From positions 187,343,520 to 187,407,519 of the forward strand of contig NC_089491.1 in assembly GCF_036850765.1 (NCBI RefSeq): 64,000 nucleotides of DNA. Reading direction: 5' to 3'. Origin of the DNA: Saccopteryx bilineata. Lineage: Eukaryota > Chordata > Mammalia > Chiroptera > Emballonuridae. The translations under genes and the position numbers were made by a program. The first letter of the stretch is position 1, and every line of letters starts with the position of its first letter. The notes under the pieces are model-generated. The model was not told where the DNA came from. It made no database searches and worked only from the letters and a program-made list of their open reading frames with translations. Below, piece by piece: positions 22,596-33,607 of this stretch.

Positions 22596-24076
22596 TTTGT
22601 CTGTGTATAAGAAGGGTATGGCTACTGTAGTCCAGTGGGTGTGGCCTCTGTGTTCCCTAGGTGTGGTCTGTCTGCAAGCCCATCACCCCCTCTGCCACTG
22701 CCTCGGGCGTTCAGGCATTGGGGTATGTGCATTGCTAGTGCCAGCTGGCTACAGCTATTGCTGCAGTTTCCGCCTCTCCTCCACATGAGGGACTGTGTTC
22801 ACATGCCAGGGTCTACAAGCCTTGGCCTTCACCCCGTCACCACGTGTGGGGTTATGCTGTACCCAGGGCCACTAGCCTCGGTACTGCAGGCAAGGGTGAG
22901 CACCTTTGCTCAGCCGCGGGTCTCAGCCAATTCCCAGGCTTACACCTTGCCCCCACAGGTGGAGCTGCACTCATGAGTCAGGCCACAAGCGCCGGGCTCC
23001 GTGTGCCAGGCAGGGCTGCACACCTGCGCTCAGCCACAGTTCTCTGTTCCCGGGCTTTCATCCTGCCCCCACAGGCCGGCAGAGTTGTGCTCACAGCAGG
23101 CCACAAGCCCTGGCTATCCGGGCTGGGCAGGGCTGTGTGCTCACACTCAGTTGTGGGTCTCTGCAGATCCCAGGCTTTCTCCTTTTCTCTGTGGGCAGGA
23201 TTTCAGGCAGGCCTGCAGCCGTCCGGACTGCTTTTGTGCACCCCTTCTGCCCCCGCTAGGCGAGACAGCTCATGCTGGGGCCTCAGTTGTGTCCAGCCAA
23301 GCTTCTGCTCCTGGCACCACCCACCCTCTGGCTAGCTTTCAGCAGTGTGGTGGGGGGCACTGCACTTCAGTCCCTAGCACTCAATACTGTATTCTTTAAG
23401 GCTTTCTCCTTCTAAGCAACTCTGTTCTGAGTACCACAGAAGAGCTTGTTTGGCTGGTGTCCTGCTTCCCTTTGCTGGTATTGCTGTTTCCAGGGGAAGT
23501 ATTCACTTCAGATTTGGGGAATGACTCAGCCCAGGGATTAGGGTGGCTGTCCCTCAAAGTGTTTCTGCCTGTGCCTCCTAGATTACACTCTCTTTCTGCT
23601 ACTCTGGTCCTCTTCACTCTCCCCATCCCCCAGAGCCCCAGGCGAGTGGTTGTGAAAGAAGTTTTCTGTGCTCTCCCTTTAAGAAGAATCCTGGGTCTGA
23701 GAAATCTGTTTCTTTTTCACAAATAGTATCCTGACTTGTTTTGTAGCTAAATAGTGTCCATACACCTCTTTTAGTCTCTGAGGCTGCAGTCTGGGGCTTT
23801 GTTCCTGTGGCCCAGGACCCTCCTTTCTCCACTAAACTCCCTTCCCACCATGCGAGTCTCTCTGAGATGCCATTTGCTCCCAGGAGCTGGGCTGCCCTCT
23901 CCGCGTTTCTGCTTTTCCTACCAGTCTCAGTGTGGCTTCTTTGGTGTTCCTTGGTTGAAGAGTCCTCTTAGTTTGGATTTTCCAGATGATGGTTCTTAAA
24001 ATTAAGTTGTAATCCACTTTGGTTCTGGGAGGTGGAAGTTAGTACATCTGCCTACTCCATCACCATCTTGCTTCTC
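22596..24076 (-). promoter_or_regulatory. L1 F 5'UTR with ~118-bp tandem monomers
   Basis: GC-rich region upstream of ORF1. Three related units can be read: the block '(g/a)ctcag...gggtctc...cccaggctt...cc(c/t)ccacagg' recurs with anchors at 22909, 23028 and 23145 (spacing 119 and 117). Each unit also has '(g/c)ccacaag/ggccac' and 'ggcagggctg' blocks. L1 H carries the same unit at 62805 and 62922. Tandem 5'UTR monomers act as promoters in rodent L1; that role here is inferred. Confidence 0.75.
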
Positions 24077-24130
24077 CCTATGAAGCTTTCTCTGAGCACA
24101 TGATGCAAGGTCTAGGGTCTTATATACAGG

Positions 24131-24515
24131 TGTTAGAGTTGCAATTAAGCAAGATTGGTGGAGACAAAATACCTCAGCAAAGCAACTTTAACACTTCTGC
24201 AAAAGGGCATGCTGCTGCTAGTGAAATTTGGCCAGCAAGTGCACGGGCAGGGGGTTGAATTCTGTTTTTGTTCCTAACGTGAGCCCTAGGCTGGGTCTTG
24301 CCCCATTGGCTGGGGTGGTGACTGTACAATCTTATTCTTTCCTGATTAACTAGTTTAAATGGCCATGTGAAGGGGGAAGGGAGAGGGTGGGGATAGTATT
24401 AACTTCATGAAACTGGATGAAGGGGGCTGGGGATCACCTGAAATGTGATGAAGGGGGCTGGGGAAATTCCCATTGAAGAAAAGAACATGAGGTAAACAAG
24501 TTCTTTTCTTTTGGT
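24131..24515 (-). repeat. 3' LTR of the gamma-type provirus
   Basis: On the plus strand it begins TGTTAGAGTTGCAATTAAGC (the complement of an LTR ending in CA) and aligns along its whole length with 36813-37199. Shared blocks include 'tgctgctgctagtgaaattt', 'gtgagccctaggctgggtc' and 'gggggctggggaaattc'. Many scattered differences between the LTRs indicate an old insertion. Confidence 0.85.
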
Positions 24516-24527
24516 TCCCCCCTATTC
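24516..24527 (-). promoter_or_regulatory. Polypurine tract beside the 3' LTR
   Basis: The complement reads TAGGGGGGAA directly before the LTR, the usual plus-strand primer site of retroviruses. Confidence 0.6.
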
Positions 24528-24529
24528 TT

Positions 24530-25887
24530 TATATTTTTATTCTTTTCTTAAACTTGGTAAGCAGAACTTGGCTCTGGCTATTGGCATTCATTACTATCAC
24601 CTGGTTAGAGTAAGGGGGAAGGCTCTGCTTGGTTGTGGCTGTCTCGATCAGTCTCTAAATTAGGACTCGAGCACATGGGATGACAGCATCCTATAAGAAT
24701 CAAGATTCCAATAATAATTATTGGGGGGAGGAGTACAGAAGTCATTAATCTTTTCTAGTTTCCAAATCATTGTTCCATTAAATTAGTGAAGAGGTTATCT
24801 ATACCTGAGTTTTCAGCTAATTCATCTGCTAGGGTGTTCAGTCTGTGCGGGGCTTTGATAATACTACCATCCAGGCTGTGTTACTGGGGATGCAGATACA
24901 ACATTGGGTTCCAATCATAACAAACACTCTATCTTGCTCTGTTAGCATCATATCTAGATCTGGTCTATTTCCTCAGGCCATTTGGCTAGTAGGACCAAGC
25001 TGTTCTGTGATTCCCTTAATCACATCCCTAATGTAATTGATGAATCTTTGTTGATTATAATAGATATATATAAAGAGTCAAATGACCCGTGGGGAGTTAT
25101 GACACTCCTCTTGTTTCACCCATCTCATGACAAGCTAAGAGGGGAGGCAAGGGAGGCAAATGCCAGGGTAAAAGGGATGGCTAATTGTATTAGGGGGCAA
25201 GTGCCACCCCAGTTGACTGGTAGAGTCTCATAGATACTTGCCCCGCTATATTGTATCACCAAATATCAGCTCTGGGGATGATAAGGGCAGATTGATTTGT
25301 CAGCCCTAAAAACTGTTGGCTTTCACTGCACTGAGTTAGGTTTCCTACAAAGGCCTAATTGTCCCCCCACCTTGAGGGGCATGAAGAGAAATTGGCAGTA
25401 GGATCAGGCACTTTAATAGCCCTCGGGAGCTGACCCTTAGGGCCGTTGACCTCGGGAAACAGCAGTGATAATGACCTACATGACTTGTTTTGCCAGGCAG
25501 TGGCATGCTGGAACAGGGCTACCATACATTTCATTCCATCAGAGTCTTAGGGCCACCCAAGTGGAAATGGGACTATCTGCATCTCCAGTCTCCCTGTAAC
25601 ACAAGCATAACAGTTGGTTTTTTGTTTTGTTTTGTTTTTAGAGTACTAACAGAATATTTGGTCCATTCTACCCAGGCATTTGCATCTTGGTATCCTGTTT
25701 CTATTGCTAGGGTCTATTTTAAATCCTTCACTTCTATGGTTACTAGACAGAGGGAGGCCTGGAAAGCTCCCTTTCAATTTGGAGCCCTAGTTCTAATCGT
25801 AAAAACGCTGAATGGGAAAATTCTTCACAATCCTGAATCCCTTAGGGCAGAAATCAGGAAGGTGGCCATATTCAATACTTAAGACTT
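24530..25887 (-). pseudogene. Retroviral env remnant (TM subunit recognisable)
   Basis: Env mediates receptor binding and membrane fusion. On the complement, about 25040-24890 resembles the TM ectodomain: a heptad-like helix, an immunosuppressive-domain-like stretch, then GTQCC at 24898-24912. In covalently linked gamma-type Env a Cys should sit six residues before CC; here that codon (24922-24924) encodes Phe. Downstream are a hydrophobic span (about 24740-24700, III...ILILIG) and a short tail. In-frame stops occur before the CC motif and before the span, so the gene is dead. The upstream part, to 25887, is presumed SU and is not readable. Confidence 0.62.
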
Positions 25888-25898
25888 TCATTGCTCTT
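25888..25898 (-). repeat. Target-site duplication, left copy, of L1 B
   Basis: TCATTGCTCTT at 25888-25898 recurs exactly at 31958-31968. In L1 sense it reads AAGAGCAATGA preceded by TTTATT on the far side, a good L1 endonuclease site (TT/AAGA). Confidence 0.8.
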
Positions 25899-26187
25899 TT
25901 TTTTATTTTTATTAAATTTAATGCAGTGACATTGATAAATCAGGGTACATATGTTGAGAGAAAATATCTCTAGATTATTTTGACATTTGATTGTGCTGTA
26001 TACCCCTCCCGCAAAGTTAAATTGTCTTCTGTCACCTTCTATCTGGTTTTCTTTGTGCCCCTCCCCTCCCCTAATTCCTCTTTTCTTCTTCACCCCATCC
26101 CCCCTCCCCCAACCCCCTACACCTGTTGCCATCACATTCTTGTTCATGTCTCTGAGTCTCATTTTTATGTCCCTTCTATGTATGAAT

Positions 26188-29100
26188 TCATCTTAGTTTT
26201 TTTTCTGATTTACTTATTTCACTCCGTATAATGTTGTCAAGGTCCATCCATGTTATTGTAAATGATCCAATGTCATCATTTCTTATGGCTGAGTAGTATT
26301 CCATAGTATATATGTACCAAAGTTTTTTAATCCACTTGTCCTCTGACGGACACTTGGGCTGTTTCCAGATCTTCGCTATTGTGAACAATGCTGCCACAAA
26401 CATGCGGGTGCATTTCTCCTTTTCGAGCCGTTCTATGGTGTCCTTGGGGTATATTCCTAAAAGTGGGATAGCTGGGTCAAAAGGCAGTTCGATTTTCAGT
26501 TTTTTGAGGAATCTCCATACTGTTTTCCACAGTGGCTGCACCAGTCTGCATTCCCACCAGCAGTGCAGGAGGGTTCCCTTTTCTCTACATCCTCACCAGC
26601 ACTTATTCTGTGTTGTTTTGTTGATAAGCGCCATTCTGACTGGTGTAAGGTGATATCTCATTGTGGTTTTAATTTGCATTTCTCTAATGATTAGTGATGT
26701 TGAGCATTTTTTCATATGCCTATTGGCCATCTGTATGTCCTCTTTGGAGAAGTGTCTATTCATCTCTTTTGCCCATTTTTGGATTGGGTTGTTTGTCTTA
26801 CTAGTGTTGAGTTTTACAAGTTCTTTATAAATTTTGGTTATTAACCCCTTATCAGATGTATTGTCAAATATGTTCTCCCATTGTGTAGTTTGTCTTTTTA
26901 TTCTGTTCTTGTTGTCTTTAGCTGTGCAAAAGCTTTTTAGTTTGATATAGTCCCATTTGTTTATCCTGTCTTTTATTTCACTTCCCCGTGGAGATAAATC
27001 AGCAAATATATTGCTCCGAGAGATGTCGGAGAGCTTACTGCCTATGTTTTCTTCTAAGATGCTTATGGTTTCACGGCCTACATTCAAGTCTTTTATCCAT
27101 TTTGAGTTTATTTTTGTGAGTGGTGTAAGCTGGTGATCTAGTTTCATTTTTTTGCAGGTAGCTGTCCAATTTTCCCAACACCATTTGTTAAAGAGGCTGT
27201 CTTTACTCCATTGTATTTCCTTACCTCCTTTGTCAAATATCAGTTGTCCATAGAACTGTGGGTTTATTTCTGGATTCTCTGTTCTGTTCCATTGATCTTA
27301 TGCCAGTACCAGGCTGTTTTGAGTACAATGACCTTGTAGTATAACTTGATATCAGGAAGTGTGATACCTCCCACTTTATTCTTCTTTTTTAAGATTGCTG
27401 AGGCTATTCGTGTCCTTTTTTGGTTCCATATAAATTTTTGGAATATGTGTTCTATATCTTTGAAGTATGTCATTGGTATTTTAATTGGTATTGCATTGAA
27501 TTTATAAATTGCTTTGGGTAATATAGACATTTTAATGATGTTTATTCTTCCTAACCATGAGCACGGTATATGCTTCCACTTGTTTGTATCTTCCTTGATT
27601 TCTTTTATCAATGTTTTGTAATTTTCCGAGTACAAGTCTTTAGTCTCCTTGGTTAAGTTTACTCCTAGGTACTTTATTTTTTTGGTTGTAATTGTGAAGG
27701 GGATTGTTTCCTTAATTTCTCTTTCTGACTGTTTATTGTTGGTGTATAAAAATGCTTCTGATTTCTGAGTATTGATTTTATATCCTGCCACTTTGCTGAA
27801 TTTATTTATCAGGTCCAGTAGTTTTTTGACTGAGACTTTAGGGTTTTCTATATACAATATCATATCATCTGCAAATAATGATAGTTTTACTTCTTCTTTT
27901 CCAACTTGAATGCCTTTTGTTTCTTCTTCTTGTCTGATTGCTGTGGCTAGGACTTCCAGGACTATGTTAAATAAGAGTGGTGAAAGGGGGCACCCCTGCC
28001 TTGTTCCTGATCTTAAGGGTATTGCTTTTAATTTTTGCCCATTGAGTATGATGTTGGCTGTGGGTTTCTCATAGATGGCTTTTATCATGTTGAGGTATGT
28101 TCCCTGTTTTCCCACTTTGCTGAGAGTTTTGATCATGAATGGGTGCTGGATTTTATCAAATGCCTTTTCTGCATCTATTGAAATTATCATATGGTTTTTC
28201 TCCTTCTTTTTGTTTATGTGATGAATCACATTGATTGATTTACGAATATTGTACCAGCCTTGCCTCCCCAGAATAAATCTCACTTGATCATGGTGTATGA
28301 TTTTTTCCATATATTGTTGGATCTGGTTTGCTAATATTTTGTTGAGGATTTTAGCATCTATATTCATCAGAGATATTGGCCTATAATTTTCTTTCTTTGT
28401 GTTGTCTTTGCCTGGTTTTGGAATCAGAATTATGCTCGCCTCATAAAAGGAGTTTGGAAGTCTTCCTTCCTCTTGAATTTTTTGAAATAGTTTGAGAAGG
28501 ATAGGAGTTAGTTCTTCTTTGAATATTTGGTAGAATTCCGTTGTGAAGCCATCGGGTCCCGGACTTTTCTTTGTTGGGAGTTTTTTGATAACTGTTTCGA
28601 TCTCCTTTGGTGTAATCGGTCTGTTTAAGTTTTCTGATTCTTCCAGATTGATTTTTGGAAGATTGTACATTTCAAGGAATTTGTCCATTTCATCTAGGTT
28701 GTCTAGTTTTTTGGCATACAGTTCTTCATAGTATTTTCTTACAATATTTTGTATTTCTGTTGTGTCAGTTGTTATTTCTCCACTCTCATTTCTAATTTTA
28801 TTTATTTGAGTCCTCTCTCTCTTTTTCTTGGTGAGTCTACTTAAAGGTTCATCAATCTTGTTTACCTTTTCAAAGAACCAGCTCCTAGTTTAATTGATCC
28901 TCTGTATTGTTTCTTTAGCCTCTATGTCATTTATTTCTGCTCTGACCTTTATTATTTCCTTCCTTCTACTACATTTGGGCTTTACTTGCTGTTCTTTTTC
29001 TAATTCTTTTAGATGCAGGGTTAAGTTGTTTATTTGAGCTTTTTCTAGCTTCTGAAAGTGTGCCTGTAGTGCTATGAACTTCCCTCTCAGCACTGCTTTC

Positions 29101-29969
29101 GCTGTGTCCCATAAATTTTGAGTTGTTGTATGCTCATTGTCATTCGTTTCTAGGAATTTCTTTATTTCTTCTTTGATCTCATTCTTAATCCATTCATTGT
29201 TTAACACCCTGCTATTTAGTTTCCATGTGTTTGAGAATTTTTGAGCTTTTCTGCTGTGATTCATTTCTAGTTTCATGCCGTTGTGATCGGAGAAAGTGCT
29301 TGATATGATTTCAGTCTTCTTAAATTTGTTGAGAGCACTTTTGTGCCCTAACATGTGGTCTATCCTAGAGAATGTACCATGAGCACTTGAAAAGAATGTA
29401 TATTCTGCTGCTTTAGGGTGAAAGGTACTGAAGATATCTATTAAATCGAGTTGATCTAGTGTTTCCAATAAGTCTGCTGTTTCTTTGTTAATTTTCTTTC
29501 TTGAGGATCTATCTAGTGATGTTAGTGGGGTATTGAAATCCCCTACTATTATAGTATTGCTGTTGATCTCGCCCTTTAAATCCATCAAAGTCTGTTTTAT
29601 ATATTTGAGTGCTCCTATATTAGGTGCATAGATATTTATAATAGTTATATCTTCCTGTTGCATTACTCCCTTTATCATTATGTAGTGGCCTTCTTTATCT
29701 CTTACTATATCCTTTGTTTTAAAGTCCAATTTGTCTGATACAAGTATTGCTACCCCAGCTTTTTTTTCATTTCCGTTTGCATGAAACATTTTTTTCCATC
29801 CTTTTACCTTCAATCTGTGTGTGTCTTTTGTTCTAAGGTGTGTCTCTTGTAGACAACATATGTATGGGTCCTGTTTTCTTATCCATGCAGCTACCCTATG
29901 TCTTTTGATTGGATCATTTAATCCATTTACATTTAAGGTTATTATTGATATGTAGTTGTTTATTGCCAT
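26188..29969 (-). pseudogene. L1 B ORF2, stops and one frameshift
   Basis: ORF2p footprint from [10 protein letters not shown] (29967-29969) to the terminal KLR stop. The endonuclease part is open (GDFNTPL, SDHN) and ends at TAA 28890-28892, the same codon as in L1 A. RT is open from 28688 (RPISLMN, AFDKIQ, SLFADDM) to near 27296, where a 13-bp deletion between AGA repeats shifts the frame after WYWHK. The C-terminal part is open again at 27147-26593 and 26541-26188. A CGA-to-TGA change in the Cys-rich motif (CW then stop, about 26595) separates those two. It keeps the IETV residues missing from L1 A. Confidence 0.92.
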
Positions 29970-30027
29970 TTTATTCTTTAAAGCTGTATTTCTTTTTTTG
30001 CTGTATTCTTTTCCCACTTTGATCTGT

Positions 30028-30921
30028 TTACACCAGGCCCCTTAACATTTCCTGCAGCATTGGTTTGGTTGTAATGAATTCCTTGAGTTGTTTTTTGTCT
30101 GGGAAGCTTTTTATTTCTCCTTCGATTTTAAACGATAGCCTTGCTGGATAAAGTAGTCTTGGTTGTAGGTTCTTGTTCTGCATTACTTTGAATATTTCTT
30201 GCCATTCCCTTCTGGCCTCAAGTGTTTCTGTTGAGAAGTCAGATGTCATCCTTATGGGGGCTCCTTTGTAGGTGATAACTTTTTTTTCTCTTGCAGCTTT
30301 TAATATTTTCTCTTTATCGCTTAGCTTTGGTATTTTAATTATGATGTGTCTTGGTGTAGGTTTCTTTGGGTTTCTCTTTAATGGAGTCCTCTGTGCTTCT
30401 TGGATTTGTAAGAGTTTCTCTTGCATTAATTTAGGGAAGTTTTCAGCTATGATATGATTGAACAAAGTCTCTATCCCTTGTTCTTTTTCTTCTTCTTCAG
30501 GAACCCCTATGATGAGGATGTTATTTCTCTTCATGTTGTCACAGAGCTCTCTAAGAGTTTCCTCTGACTTTTTGAGTCTTTTTTCTCTTTTCTTCTCTGC
30601 TTTCATGCCTTCATTCCAGTTGTCTTCTAACTCGCTGATTCGATCCTCTGCTCTATCTATCCTGTTTTTAATTCCTTCCATTGTGGTCTTTATTTCTGAT
30701 ATTGTATTTGTCATCTCCAACTGTTTCTTTTTTATACTTGCTATTTCTTTATTTAGGTTTTCAAACTGCCCCTCCATTGTTGTTCTAAGATCCCTAAGCA
30801 TCCTTACAATCATTATTTTGAACTCCGCATCTGGAAGTTTGATTATTTCCATATCACTCAGTTCATCTCTCGAAGGTGTCTCTTGTGGTTTCATTTGGAT
30901 TGCACTCCTTTGTCTTCTCAT
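30028..30921 (-). CDS. L1 B ORF1p, intact
   Basis: A complete 297-residue ORF1p, the L1 RNA-binding protein that trimerises and packages L1 RNA in cytoplasmic particles. The start [12 protein letters not shown] follows the 5'UTR directly. Residues ~20-130 form a charged coiled coil (repeated [29 protein letters not shown]). Residues ~135-230 are the RRM-like domain ([30 protein letters not shown]). The rest is the C-terminal domain ([22 protein letters not shown]). The length equals that of the L1 A frame, which supports the start and end. ORF2 starts about 58 bases further on. It is the only intact L1 ORF in the window; expression cannot be judged. Confidence 0.93.
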   Translation of the reverse strand: MRRQRSAIQMKPQETPSRDELSDMEIIKLPDAEFKIMIVRMLRDLRTTMEGQFENLNKEIASIKKKQLEMTNTISEIKTTMEGIKNRIDRAEDRISELEDNWNEGMKAEKKREKRLKKSEETLRELCDNMKRNNILIIGVPEEEEKEQGIETLFNHIIAENFPKLMQEKLLQIQEAQRTPLKRNPKKPTPRHIIIKIPKLSDKEKILKAAREKKVITYKGAPIRMTSDFSTETLEARREWQEIFKVMQNKNLQPRLLYPARLSFKIEGEIKSFPDKKQLKEFITTKPMLQEMLRGLV

Positions 30922-31840
30922 CTTCTTTTTTTTATTTTTTTATTTGTAGAGTTGGTTGAGTCTAGGCTTGGTGTTGTCTGCCTCCAGTTTTCAGTTGTGT
31001 TATTTTTAGGTCTTCGTGGGTTGGTATCAGCTATTATTTGTAATCCACTTTCGGATTTGGGCAGCTTTGAAGTCTTGATTTGTTTGTTTTCTTACCAGGT
31101 GATAGTCTTGTTAACTGATCTCAGCAGGGGGTTTCCTTGAAACTTTAACCAGGAATGCTGTGGGTGTAACCTGAGACGCTGAAGGTCTCTTCCACCAACT
31201 AATCTCACTGGGGGCAGGGTTTTTTCTCAGCTTCAGTAGGGGGAGGTGTATCTCAGATCTCCATGGAGACCTGAGTTACTGCCCCTCCTCCCCACTTCTT
31301 GTTTTCAGCTGTGTCTTGTTGTGCTGATTGGAGCTGGATAGATGTCTGGAGATCTCTGATCCGGAAGCACTTCAGCTCTGTTTTGTGAAAGGTTCAGTCC
31401 CTCCCTCATCTATGGCCCCCTCCAGCACGAATGAGTCAGCTTTTTTATTTCGTTTCTTGCATACCTTAGCCCCTCACAGTCTGTCCCTCTCCCTGTCTTT
31501 TCCACTTGGGAGATAAGCTGGTCTTTTTAACCCACCTTGCTCCCTGGTCGCCAGGTAAGTGGCTGTGAGCAGTAGTTTCTGCTCTTTTTCCTCTGTGAAA
31601 TCCTCTCTGGGCTCTCTGCCTCACCCCCCTCCTTCCGTTCCTGTAAGCAGAGGAGATTCAGGCACTCCTTACCAGGATTATTGTGGCTTCCTCTTTGCTC
31701 CTTTGTTTTTGAGAGCCGTTTTTGCAGTTCAGTGTTGGTTTTTCATGCTGATTTTTTCTAAATTAATTTGTATTCCAGTTTGGTGTTGAGAGCTGGGCGT
31801 CTGTGCATCCGCCTACTCCGCTGCCATCTTCTCTCCCCCC
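30922..31840 (-). promoter_or_regulatory. L1 B 5'UTR
   Basis: About 920 bp, collinear with L1 A 472-1400 and ending in the complement of GAAGATGGCAGCGGAGTAGG, a YY1-like AAGATGGC core at the L1 start. Promoter role inferred from L1 biology. Confidence 0.75.
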
Positions 31841-31957
31841 GGAGGCGGTGCCCACGGCGTCCTCGCAGCCGGCCGGCGCCTGGCCCCCGGGAAGCTGGCG
31901 GAAGGGAGCCGTGTGTCCGCTAGCTCCGTGACAAAGAGGGGCGCGCTGACGAGGCCC
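31841..31957 (-). other. CpG-rich 5' block, candidate L1 5' transduction
   Basis: A 117-bp block very rich in G+C and CpG, unlike either flank. It lies between the L1 B 5' end and the right target-site duplication. L1 A has nothing comparable: its duplication abuts the L1 start. The simplest reading is that the L1 RNA began upstream, in a CpG-island promoter or first exon, and carried this stretch along. The source locus is unknown. Confidence 0.7.
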
Positions 31958-31968
31958 TCATTGCTCTT

Positions 31969-32799
31969 AATAAAAATAAGCACTTTTCCCAAACATGCAA
32001 TACTGCTGGTGTAAGTTAAACTTATCTGTTAACAGTTGCCTGCTGTTTTTCACTCCCAGATAAAATGAAGCACCTCTTTTGATAATCAAGAGAAACTGAT
32101 AATACAAAAAACTACCATTAGAAGAAATCCCTTCAGGATCATTAAGCCCCTTCCTTTGCTCTGAAGCTCCTATAGTAGTAATACATTTTACTAAATCACC
32201 TGAAAAAAAATTCCAAAAGAGAACCACACACCATTGCATACAAACTTTAGTGTTTCAACAACAAAAAATTCCCAAGCTGTTATCTATGTCAGCCCAGTGG
32301 CCTAGTTTAACCCCCAGTCCAACACTTTCCTTCTCTAGATGCAACATTTTGAATCCAGTGGATCTTCATGAACTTTCCCAACTACACAATTCAGAAGTTG
32401 AGAGAAAAAAAAAAAACAACTTTTGAGGACAGGGAGTTACTTGCCAACTTGGAAGTCACACTTTCTTAGTTTTTTCCATCCTAAGTATTTAAGTTCTCTT
32501 GTATGAATTATCACAAATCATAAACTAAAAAAATTACCTGAACTCAGCCCTCCTGATCCCAACAATAACAGGCCATTGCCAAAGACTTATTGCCAAAATT
32601 TCCTCTTCCCTTAGATACAAGGTATTTTAAAAGTCACATCATTTGAAAATTCAGCTTCAACATTTGGCCTAGTTGAGCTCTTCTGAAGTTTCTTCTAAGA
32701 TGACTGAATGTGAATCAAAGCTGCACTATGCTGTTGTTGGGCAAATGAGTTTGTAAAATTTGTATTTTTTTGAGTTTGCTCATTTTAATTGTTAAAAAT
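31969..32799. other. Provirus interior or flank, no readable gene
   Basis: AT-rich. It continues the sequence interrupted by L1 B. No ORF or motif is recognised in either orientation. Confidence 0.4.
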
Positions 32800-33607
32800 T
32801 GTGCTGGGCAGTGCCAGTTATGTGATCTGTGAAATTGCAAATTACCTTCCTGCTTGAGAAGGGCCATTGTATTGCTAATGTTTGCTGGAGGAGAGGGAGA
32901 GAGAGAAGAAGACATGTTTTTGCAGAGTTTGTGCAGAGAGAAGGAAGAAGGAGACTGGGAACAGAGGTGAGGGGGCTTTTGAAAGCTCCGCTGTGACTGG
33001 TGGGTCCTTTGATTCTAGGAGAAACTGGAGAATATTCTCCTGGTTGTGGAACTGGAGAATGTGTCAGTGGCTCTGGGAGCCCTGAGTGAAAGGGAAGTGT
33101 GTTTTCCCTGTGTGTTTGCTTGCCTGCCAGTGCGAGACTTGAATAAAGGAATGGCCCACCATTTTCCACCATATTTTGGCTCCACTGTTTCTTTTTTTTT
33201 TTTTTTTTTTACAGAGGCAGAGATATAGACAGGGACAGACAGACAGGAACGGAGAGAGATGAGAAGCATCAATCATTAGTTTCTCATTGCGTGTTGCGAC
33301 TTCCTAGTTGTTCATTGATTGCTTTCTCACATGTGCCTTGACCGTGGGCCTTCAGCAGACCGAGTAACCCCTTGCTGGAGCCAGCGAGCTTGGGTCCAAG
33401 CCAGTGAGCTCCTTGCTCAAACCAGATGAGCCCGCGCTCAAGCTGGCGACCTTGGGGTCTCAAACCTGGATCCTTCCGCATCCCAGTCCAACGCTCCATC
33501 CACTGCGCCACCGCCTGGTCAGGCTCCACTGTTTCTTTACTGTCTGCCTGAATCCAGTGGGAACCTGCACATGAATGGCCATGATGGCGGTGGCCTTTGG
33601 CCTTACA
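32800..33607 (+). mobile_element. ERVL-like LTR interrupted by a SINE
   Basis: From TGTGCTGGGCAGTGCCAG to GGCCTTTGGCCTTACA. Its 3' third parallels the LTR at 45107-45454: 'aataaaggaatggcc' versus 'attaaatggaatggcc', then 'ctccactgtttct', 'tgcctgaatccagtggga' and 'ggccttaca'. AATAAA at 33144 is the likely polyadenylation signal. A SINE (33193-33521) splits it. No clear short target duplication is visible, and the 5' half is not alignable by eye, so it is a divergent relative. Confidence 0.6.
33193..33521 (-). mobile_element. tRNA-derived SINE copy 3
   Basis: Minus-strand copy of the 11.2/11.8-kb family: T-run (A-tail), 'gacagggacagacagacagg' (complement of the pyrimidine tract), 'agttgttcattgattgc', B-box complement, and the head complement 'gccaccgcctggtcagg'. 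A perfect target duplication CTCCACTGTTTCT (with ambiguous GG) flanks it at 33178-33192 and 33522-33536. It is less decayed than copies 1 and 2. Confidence 0.9.

Larger units (their letters stand above)
17728..24076 (-). mobile_element. LINE-1 element F with monomeric 5'UTR
   Basis: About 6.3 kb of minus-strand L1, from within the G-rich 3'UTR back to a complete 5' end ('ggagtaggcag' complement at 24050-24060). The last ~180 bp of the 3'UTR and the A-tail are missing on the left, so it was cut on that side. ORF2 and ORF1 are decayed more than in A and B. Its 5'UTR is about 1.48 kb and contains tandem monomers. A 15-bp sequence just beyond its 5' end (24077-24091) matches the flank left of L1 C (12727-12741). 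Confidence 0.88.
25899..31957 (-). mobile_element. Full-length LINE-1 element B with 5' extension
   Basis: Minus-strand L1 inserted into the provirus. A-tail at 25897-25908, 3'UTR, ORF2 (28688-26188 part plus 29969-28890 part), intact ORF1 and a ~920-bp 5'UTR end at about 31840. It is the same subfamily as L1 A and nearly identical in protein. The right-hand target-site duplication does not abut the L1 5' end but lies ~117 bp further out, past a CpG-rich block (31841-31957), so that block was inserted together with the L1. Confidence 0.92.

Noticed and set aside
22909..23160. CRISPR-like array
   Set aside because: The repeats are long diverged L1 promoter monomers without spacers, in a mammalian genome.
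22635..23399. Overlapping 110-160 codon ORFs suggesting a GC-rich gene
   Set aside because: They arise from the tandem monomers of the L1 F 5'UTR; open in several frames and on the antisense strand, typical of CpG-rich repeats.
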